Shown here in pieces: positions 58,101 to 64,000 of a stretch of 64,000 nt of DNA. The stretch is from Amoebophrya sp. A120 (lineage: Eukaryota > Sar > Dinophyceae > Syndiniales > Amoebophryaceae): the NCBI GenBank assembly GCA_905178155.1, contig CAJINV010000006.1, forward strand, positions 1,303,876-1,367,875. Direction: 5' to 3'. Position 1 is the stretch's first letter, and the number at the start of each line of letters is the position of its first letter. The translations under genes and the position numbers were made by a program. The notes beneath the pieces are model-generated. The model searched no databases and had not been told where the DNA came from. It saw nothing but the letters and a program-made list of their open reading frames with translations.

Positions 58101-61100
58101 CACGACTATAAAACGCTTCTCATGGCGGATATGGGTTTTCCCGCATGAGAAACTTTTTTGGCATGCAGATTTGCGTAACAGCTCTGGGTTGGGGACGTTT
58201 TTATTCAGAATATCATTTCCGAGGCCATCAGCGATCATTGGCGCCTTCGTATCGCAAGAAAAAAGTGTTACAGTTACACATTGTGTTGCAAGACCGGCAA
58301 CACAGACAACCTTTCTCATGCAGGAAATGCTTGGGAGCCTCGTTTCCTCGCTGTTTTCCCTTATGGCCTTCGCATTACTCTGCCACACAGAGAAAATTTG
58401 TGATGCAGAAACTCCAGCAAATGTGTAAACTGTAACGCTTTTTTCTCGTGATACTTCGCGAGTCCAAGCACCGCTTTGGGGACGCAACGCTCACGGAATT
58501 GGAGACGCTGGAACGCATTGCCAGCTATTTTCTGCCGCGGGAAAACAGAAGCACCGCGGTTGCAGCGGCCCGCGACGTAGGTCTTTCATCAGCACAGCAG
58601 GGGAATAAACAACTCGATCACCAGCAGCGGCACCAGCAGTCGCATCAGGACATTGACTACATTAACAAGCGAAGCCAAAGGAGCAACCAGCCTTTGTCCA
58701 CCGCGGGAGTCGCCTTTAGAGCTGCGGGATCTTCGCAAAAACCCCCGCGGGGACACAGAGAAGGCAAAACTCAAAACCATGATCAACATCTACTTATGGC
58801 GGTCTCAAATCAGTTACATTCTGAACTGTTACATGAATTATTGCAAAAATGCAAGAACAGTAACAGTCAAAGGGGCAAGCTTGCTGCTTTCGCATCACAG
58901 CAGATTTGGCACAGATTTAGATGCTGTTTAGCCCTTGTTCGGAGATTTGTCATGCTAAGTATAGCTTGATCTTCGTCACTCAGTGACCGCCAGTGACGGT
59001 CACTGGCGGGCTAGGGTCGTAGTTTTCCTTGACAAAAAATCCCATACATAACAGTTGAGAATGTGCCTGATTTGAGAATCTCATACATCTTAGTGATCAG
59101 CGGTTAACTCGCGCGGCCACGCTTGAGGATGAGGACTATGATGACGCGTTATTCCAAACGACCCCGCCCGTGATGCCAAATAGGAAGATGAGCAGCGCAG
59201 AGATGGCGGCGATGTTCCTCAGTAAAAGCAACAGCAAGAGTACACTATTAAAACTTGCAAATGCGAGTCCCCTCCACCAGCACCCAGAGGGCGAGCGGAG
59301 GAGCGGCGGACCGACCACGGTGGAACAAAATTATGATTCATCGGACCCGGAAACGAGGACAACGACAAGTGCGGATATAATTCCTCGCTCGGGCAGAAGC
59401 ACTACTACCACCACCACCACCAGCTACCGTACCAAAGGCGTCACCAGCACCGTACGGCTTGCTCTTGCGCAGCAAACGGCCAAGGGCCGCCTTTCAAGAT
59501 CTACCAGCACTCCCGGCAGAAATAGAATGACAAGCACATCCAGAATGCTGACTACACCGAATGCTCGTTTAATGTTCCTCGGAGGGTCCACCTCGCAGGA
59601 GCCGCGCCAGATGTTCAGTCGGGGAAGAAGTACTCGGAAGAGTAACTACGACCGGCGGACGACGCACTTAGCGCCACCTTTGCCCGAGAGCAGGCTGTTT
59701 TTCAATGGGGAGGAGTACGAGAAATGGCAGGAGTTGGAAATTTTATTTCGGATCCTTTTCAACGTTGATGAGGAGGAGGAGGAAGACGAGGGCTTGGGAA
59801 GCGAGAGTAATTCCTACACGGAAGAGGAACAAGACTATGAGAGTGCACAACTCCCACCTCTCCCCGCCCTCATTTGTCATTGCAAAATACCAAATCCAAG
59901 CACTGGTCTGTGATATTGTGTTCGCATGACGGATTCCGGAAGCTGCTGCTGCCCAAAGAACAGTACTTACATTACAGAGTACTACATTACGTTCTATGCA
60001 CGGGCTCCACAGGTCGTGTGGGTGTTTGTATTGCTGTCCAAGCAACAATACAAATGAGGGGGAGGGGGCCGAGTTCTTGTGCCCTGTCATAAAGACAACC
60101 AAGAACAACCCGGTGGTGGAGCACGCTTTCGCACGCATGTGGTTCGAAGCCGCATTGACCCCGACCACGAGTTAGAGAGCCTCCAGTCGACGTCGAGCGC
60201 CATTAGTTCTTCACGGGGCTTCGTCAGCACTGCTACTATAAACAAGCCTGGACCACGTGGTCGACATGATAAACTGCCGAAAAGATTTTGGAACTCCGCT
60301 ATCAAAAGGAAAATGCCCCCTCCCCATATCGAAAACGAAATGTGTCTGTGTGATGCTGTATTTGAGTACACAAATCGACTTGTATTGCTAGAAGGCCAAA
60401 AGACGCATCTGTGGCCTGAATTGCACGCAATTTGTCATGCTGTTTCACACTTCCAGTTGCCTCCTGTCATGCTGAAGATGCAAGGCTTTCCCACGCCAGC
60501 CAGCGCTACAGTCCGCATCTTTTGCCTTCGAGCATGACAAAGCTGATTTGTGGCCACAAATCTGCATCACAGACTACCGCTTTGATATGGGGAGGGGGGA
60601 TTTTTCTTCTTGATATCCGCCCTGATCGCGCTTTCCGTCGAGGACGTCCAAGATGTGCTGGAAGACGTTCTCTCCCGGCCGATTTCGCACAAACTGGTGC
60701 GCGAACTGCTGGACAGCTACGAGGCCGAATTTGCAATGAAATTCCCGAAGGCTCTCACGCAGTTGGACGCAGCGACAAGTGGGCCTCGTGCTAGTAGCCC
60801 TTCCTTCGGCGCGCATCAAATTCAAATTCAGACTCACACAACTGTGGCGCGACGTGCTGAGGGTAGTTCTGTATCACGAGGAAAAATCCCCCCTCCCCAT
60901 ATCAAAAGGAAGTTTCTGATGCTGGATTTGCGTTTACAAATCAGGTCTGTCTTGCAGTAGAGGACAGCAGGCTCCTGCCAAGCCTGAGTAGAGAGCTTTT
61001 GGCCTAGGCAGTTAGCATGAGAAACGTGTATGCTGTAGGCCCAACAGCATCACAAACCGCCCGCATAATGCGGCAGAGCCTGTGGAGTTGTCTTCTTGCA

Positions 61101-64000
61101 AGACAGACGTGATTTGTGGTCTCAAATCAGCAAGACAAATTTTCGGAGACATACCTTTTCGATATGGGGAGGGGGGATTTTTCCTCTCAATATTCTGGGC
61201 AGGCCCCTACCACGGCAATGGACTACTTGCCGGAGGTGCAGCGTGGTGGACCCAATTATACTGATTATCAAATGCAAAAATGTCTGGGTCTGGAAGCACG
61301 CGAACTTGTGATGCGCATTTCACTGCACAGACAAATCTCTCATGCATAGGCAGCAAAAGGTGCCCATTTCCTGTCACCAAAATGGGGGACTTGTCATGCA
61401 GATTAAGCAATGCGGAAGCTTCTCGAAATATGTGATGCTAGGGCTTCCATGAGAAGCATTTTGCGTCATGCAAAAACAGCATGACAAAAATCTGCATTCT
61501 TCCAGACCCAGACACTTTTGCAATCCATACTGATGGAAGTGCTGCGACGTCGCGACCGACGGTCGCTTCGACCGGGAGCGAGAACATGTCCGTGGGCCTT
61601 CCCGAGCGCGGAACTGGTTCGCAAATGAACCACGACGGCGGCATATGCATTGCAAATATGTCTGGGTCTGGAAGAATCCGAACTGCGCATGCTAAATCTG
61701 AGTCGTGAAAAAATCTGTGTTGCATGAACCGCACAAGTTAATCCATTTCTTGCCACGCAAAAGGCAAACTTCTCAAGCGGAGTCGGGCATTAAGAAGCTC
61801 ATGCAAAATTCCTACCGCTTCGGATCAGCTTCTGGGTGCATTCGTTCCCGTCCATCTTTGTGGTTCGCGAGATGCATGACATCACACCTCGCACTCCTCC
61901 AGATGTTCACCCAGACATGTTGGCATTTGATACGGCATGATGTTACCTCAGAACAACAAAAGCGTGCAGATTGGGTTGAATGGTCGTGCTACTGACAGCA
62001 AGAACTCTACTGCAGGCGATGTTCAGAGCAGAGGAACCAACCAGGCCGCGACCATCCAGCCGGGGCGCTCCAACATTCTGCGGCACTTCTTCTCGGACGG
62101 CAAAAGTAGTATTCCAAGCTCTGCTGGCGCGAAGACCACGTGGCAGGGGAAACTACTAACCAAAGCGGGTACAACTTCGACCACAAACATGAGTGGCGAT
62201 AGTACAAGTCACTTCGCGTCCTCTCTGTTACGAGAACCAACCCGACCGTCTTCAATAAACTCTGGCCCAGGAGGGCAAATCCAATTCGTGAACAACGAGG
62301 AATTTGTCCACCCCGGATCAATATCAAATGTAAAAGTGTCTGGGTCTGGAAGGATGCAAACTTGTGATGCTGTCTTTGGATTCTAAAGAAAAATGTATTG
62401 CATGACCAGCAAGAGGAATCCAGTTTGTACTACGTGGGGAAGACATTTCTCATGCGCAACAGGCATCAGGAAGTCCTCTAAAAATCTGTGATGCTGGACC
62501 ATGCATTACAGGCATCAGGGGTCATGCAAAATATGCATGACAAGCCTCTCACTCTTCCAGACCCAGACATTTTTGCACTCGATAATCAAGAGGCCAGAAG
62601 GTCGAATTTCTCGAGCAGGAGCATATGAATTTTCCGGCGTATCAAATGTAAAAATGTCTGGATCTGGAAGGTTGGAACTTGTGATGCTAACTTTGGACTC
62701 TAAAAAAATCTGTATTGCATGACCAGCAATAGGAGCCCAGTTTGTGCTACGCGGGGAGGCAATTTGTCATGCGGGATAGGCATCAGGAAGGCCTCTAAAA
62801 ATATGTGATGCCAGATCATGCATTACAGACATCCTGAGTCATGTAGAATATGCATGACAAACCTGGCAACCTTCCAGACCCAGACATTTTTGCATTTGAT
62901 ACGGCCCAACAAGAAATAACAAGACAAAACTTTCGCACCAGGCCCCCCACGACCACATACGGAGTAGTTCATCCGCCCACGAACAAGTCTATTATGCACC
63001 ACCGCTGCTCCCTCGCCGCCCTCGTGTACGGCCTGGGGCAGCAGATGCGGCAACAAAATTCCGGTCCCGGGGCCGGCACGGTGGTTGGCGTCGGCGACTA
63101 CTTGGCGCTAGATGCGGAGGAACGGCGGGGCATCTGGTTGCGGTCGCAGACCATGAGCGACGCGGAGCTATCAACTGCAAAAATGTCTGGGTCTGGAAGA
63201 TTCCTACATTTGTCATGCGTGTCTGACATGACTCAAGAAACTGTGATGCATGGACCCGAAGCGGTCCTCTTACCTGTCATGCAAAAACGCAGTTTGCCAT
63301 GCGGAACACGCAACAGATAGGAGCCCAAAAAATTTGTCATGCTCTGCTCCGTATTGCAGTGGAACCCTCATTGTTCACTTTTAGCATTACAAGTTTCCAG
63401 AGGACCCAGACATATTTGCAATGCATAGAAGCGGGCGCAGTACGAAAGTTACGGCGACGGCGGGTTAATCCAAAGGATTAAACCCTTGTTATCGAACCAA
63501 TTGTTAATTCTGTCTCTCCGCGCTCTGTGCCAGTTCCGGGTCCCGCTGTTCATCTCCAACATCGTGCTGGCGACGGTGGCGGGAATGCTGACCGGGATTT
63601 TCACGGGCGGGGGGGAGGAGCTGTTCTACACGCCCTGGCCAACGATGATGATTGGCCCGGTGCTACCCTGTGTAAAAACGTCCCCAACCCAGAGTTGTCA
63701 TGCAAATCTGCATGCTCAAAATGTTTGTCATGCGGAACCCCATGCGAAGCATTTTGTGGCTGTGTTTTGGAATTTGTAATGCGCCATTTTTTTAGCATGA
63801 TATACTAGATCTGTGATGCTGCTGAACTACCTCCAACAGCACTACACTGCCACTCCAAATTTGTCATGCAAAACAACCAAAACTCGTGGACTTCTCTAGC
63901 TGAATCCCCATCTTGACGTATGGGGTGGGGACGTTTTTTCATAGGATAGGTGCTGCTGTTTCAACTGTTAGTTTCCGCCGCCTCGCTGGAAGTCTTTTGC
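52186..64000 (+). CDS. ABCG-family transporter, 25 exons in window, 3' end outside
   Basis: ATG at 52186 (MSGAGHNPSTLNS). All 24 gaps are introners; exons total 5424 nt (1808 codons) to the window edge. Order: a Cys-rich N-terminal part (CPVYAYYKYQ, CLHCPRI, LCRAGYYCPD); a membrane helix FWLLAVFIFLMGVFSIFCL (about 217-236); a Ser/Glu-rich linker. The nucleotide-binding domain starts at ITFEDLDFTVG (about 602), with Walker A GASGAGKT (about 633-640), Q-loop VPQDNVMFDE, signature ISGGEKKRVSIGMEL (about 747), Walker B VLFLDEPTSGLDA and H-loop VIHQPR. After an unusual low-complexity linker of roughly 900 residues the first helices of the permease domain appear (LFISNIVLATVAGMLTGIFT). The Cys-rich head plus NBD-then-TMD order is that of ABCG24/28-like half-transporters, which export lipids or other hydrophobic compounds. 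Confidence 0.92.
52350..52655. mobile_element. introner, family H
   Basis: Ends TATG...CATA. Exact duplication ACATG. Confidence 0.95.
52787..53030. mobile_element. introner, family D
   Basis: Begins TATCAGATGAATGC, ends TATA. Exact duplication AAGCT. Confidence 0.9.
53080..53411. mobile_element. introner, family B, with internal palindrome
   Basis: Flanks GCCCC/GCTTG match poorly, but removal with 5 bp restores the frame (VPPGMICREGG). An imperfect inverted repeat (CCTGCAGCATT ... AATGCTGCAGG) sits at about 53288-53330. Confidence 0.85.
53570..53725. mobile_element. introner, family A
   Basis: Ends TATG...CATA. Exact duplication GCGCG. Confidence 0.95.
53789..53949. mobile_element. introner, family J
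   Basis: Ends TATC...GATA. Exact duplication TCCGC. Inner repeats AAAAAGCGTTAACG and CGTTAACACTTTTT. Confidence 0.93.
54166..54332. mobile_element. introner, family A
   Basis: Ends TATG...GATA. Duplication AACAG/AAGAG. Confidence 0.92.
54413..54668. mobile_element. introner, family B
   Basis: Ends TATC...GATA. Exact duplication GGCGG. Confidence 0.95.
54736..54958. mobile_element. introner, family K
   Basis: Ends TATC...GATA. Exact duplication GCGGA. Its right repeat is worn (GACAGTTTTTTCGTAC). Confidence 0.9.
55346..55606. mobile_element. introner, family G
   Basis: Ends TATA...CATA. Exact duplication TGTCC. Its interior closely resembles the element at 38769. Confidence 0.95.
56173..56541. 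mobile_element. introner, family B, longer than usual
   Basis: 369 bp. Ends TATC...GATA. Exact duplication GACCG. Extra sequence about 56310-56440 contains a repeated GTAAGACATGG motif. Confidence 0.93.
56620..56950. mobile_element. introner, family C, inside the Walker A motif
   Basis: Lies between the codons for GASG and AGKT. Flanks CGGGG/TTGGG (two mismatches). Removal with 5 bp gives GGG GCG GGA AAA ACC. Confidence 0.92.
57685..57836. mobile_element. introner, family A, opposite internal orientation
   Basis: Ends TATC...CATA. Exact duplication GGAGC. Confidence 0.94.
57910..58212. mobile_element. introner, family F
   Basis: Begins TATC, ends AATA. Exact duplication TCATT. Confidence 0.94.
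58250..58453. mobile_element. introner, family E (AAAAAGTGTTACAGTTACAC type)
   Basis: Ends TATC...GATA. Exact duplication CTTCG. Only 37 bp of host sequence separates it from the previous element. Confidence 0.95.
58795..59085. mobile_element. introner, family G, with nested perfect palindrome
   Basis: Ends TATG...CATA. Flanks CTACT/CATCT. Near 58983-59008 it carries CCGCCAGTGAC followed at once by GGTCACTGGCGG, a perfect inverted repeat not seen in other family G copies. Confidence 0.88.
59836..60091. mobile_element. introner, family D
   Basis: Ends TATG...CATA. Exact duplication AAGAC. Confidence 0.95.
60300..60615. mobile_element. introner, family C
   Basis: Ends TATC...GATA. Exact duplication TCCGC, the same pentamer as at 53789. 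Confidence 0.95.
60872..61192. mobile_element. introner, family C
   Basis: Begins TATC, ends AATA. Exact duplication TTCTG. Confidence 0.95.
61266..61529. mobile_element. introner, family B
   Basis: Ends TATC...CATA. Exact duplication CTGAT. Confidence 0.95.
61644..61932. mobile_element. introner, family B
   Basis: Ends TATG...GATA. Exact duplication CGGCA. Its right repeat is diverged (CACCCAGACATG). Confidence 0.93.
62322..62584. mobile_element. introner, family B
   Basis: Ends TATC...GATA. Exact duplication ATCAA. Confidence 0.95.
62640..62901. mobile_element. introner, family B, near-copy of the one at 62322
   Basis: Ends TATC...GATA. Duplication CGGCG/CGGCC. Interior nearly identical to 62322-62584 (shared GACCAGCAA and TGTGCTACG-type blocks). 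Confidence 0.95.
63169..63427. mobile_element. introner, family B
   Basis: Ends TATC...CATA. Duplication GGAGC/GAAGC. Interior close to the element at 56173. Confidence 0.93.
63664..63948. mobile_element. introner, family F
   Basis: Begins TACC, ends GATA. Exact duplication GGTGC. Confidence 0.94.

Noticed and set aside
7416-63948. Elements as bacterial-type terminators or attenuators because of their stem-loops
   Set aside because: They lie inside eukaryotic reading frames with target duplications; there is no operon context.
1454-63948. Elements as ciliate-like internally eliminated sequences removed from DNA
   Set aside because: TA-containing ends and precise removal resemble such sequences. 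The genes would still need RNA data to tell apart, and conventional introns plus converted introners at 11625 and 12006 favour removal from RNA. Kept only as an alternative.

Overview
The window is nuclear DNA of a protist eukaryote. Genes are split, long proteins carry serine- and glutamine-rich insertions, and there is no operon or ribosome-binding-site logic. Every gene with good support lies on the + strand, as in the one-directional gene clusters of dinoflagellates. The outstanding trait is about 68 short elements (115-370 bp, two of them over 1 kb). Each has terminal inverted repeats, begins TAT (or TAC), usually ends ATA, and is flanked by a 5-bp target duplication. They sit inside reading frames. 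Removing each element plus one copy of its duplication restores the frame in every gene I rebuilt. This matches what is known of introner elements with non-GT/AG ends in Syndiniales parasites such as Amoebophrya. That assignment is an inference from architecture, not from a search.

Layout. 0.3-1.9 kb: a small secreted Cys-rich protein and a gene fragment. 2.2-7.2 kb: a segment repeated three times in tandem, with an ORF conserved in each copy; the third reads into a secreted Cys-rich gene (7.2-8.4 kb). 9.6-12.8 kb: a Cys-rich protein with a hydrophobic tail, 12 exons. 14.0-14.7 kb: a MGNTSSCC-type lipid-modified small protein. 15.9-19.6 kb: a DHRS7-like short-chain dehydrogenase. 20.3-24.0 kb: an SLC22/organic-cation-transporter-like MFS protein. 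24.3-32.1 kb: a giant secreted NHL-repeat protein. 32.1-33.7 kb: small unclear genes. 33.8-37.4 kb: an unknown protein with a C-terminal membrane segment. 37.6-38.8 kb: a basic, low-complexity protein. 40.3-48.1 kb: a striatin-like coiled-coil/WD40 protein. 48.1-52.2 kb: a non-coding, GC-rich block with a dispersed hairpin repeat. 52.2 kb to the window end: an ABCG transporter with 24 introners, one splitting its Walker A motif, running off the edge.

Introner families, named here by their inner terminal repeat: A GCAAAAGTATCGTAC; B TGTCTGGGTCTGGAAG; C AAATCCCCCCTCCCCATAT; D GCACAACTCCCCCTCCCC; E AAGAAAAAAACTGTGTAAG and the related AAAAAGTGTTACAGTTACAC; F GTAAAAACGTCCCCAC; G CTCAAACGTTACATTCTC; H GTGTCAGGATCGAAATCGA; I AATTTCCCGTACA; J/K AAAAAGCGTTAACG and AAAAAAACTGTTTCACTG; M AAAACACCCATCCCCATCC. 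All families carry internal TTTGTCATGC / GCATGACAAA motifs. Thirteen GT-AG introns also occur, and several look like introners that acquired canonical ends. Exon totals after removal are exact multiples of three for the seven genes whose exon chains I could complete on the removal rule alone; the striatin-like gene needs one element removed without its 5 bp. This is the main support for the models. The genes share no obvious pathway; membrane transport and secreted or surface Cys-rich proteins dominate.
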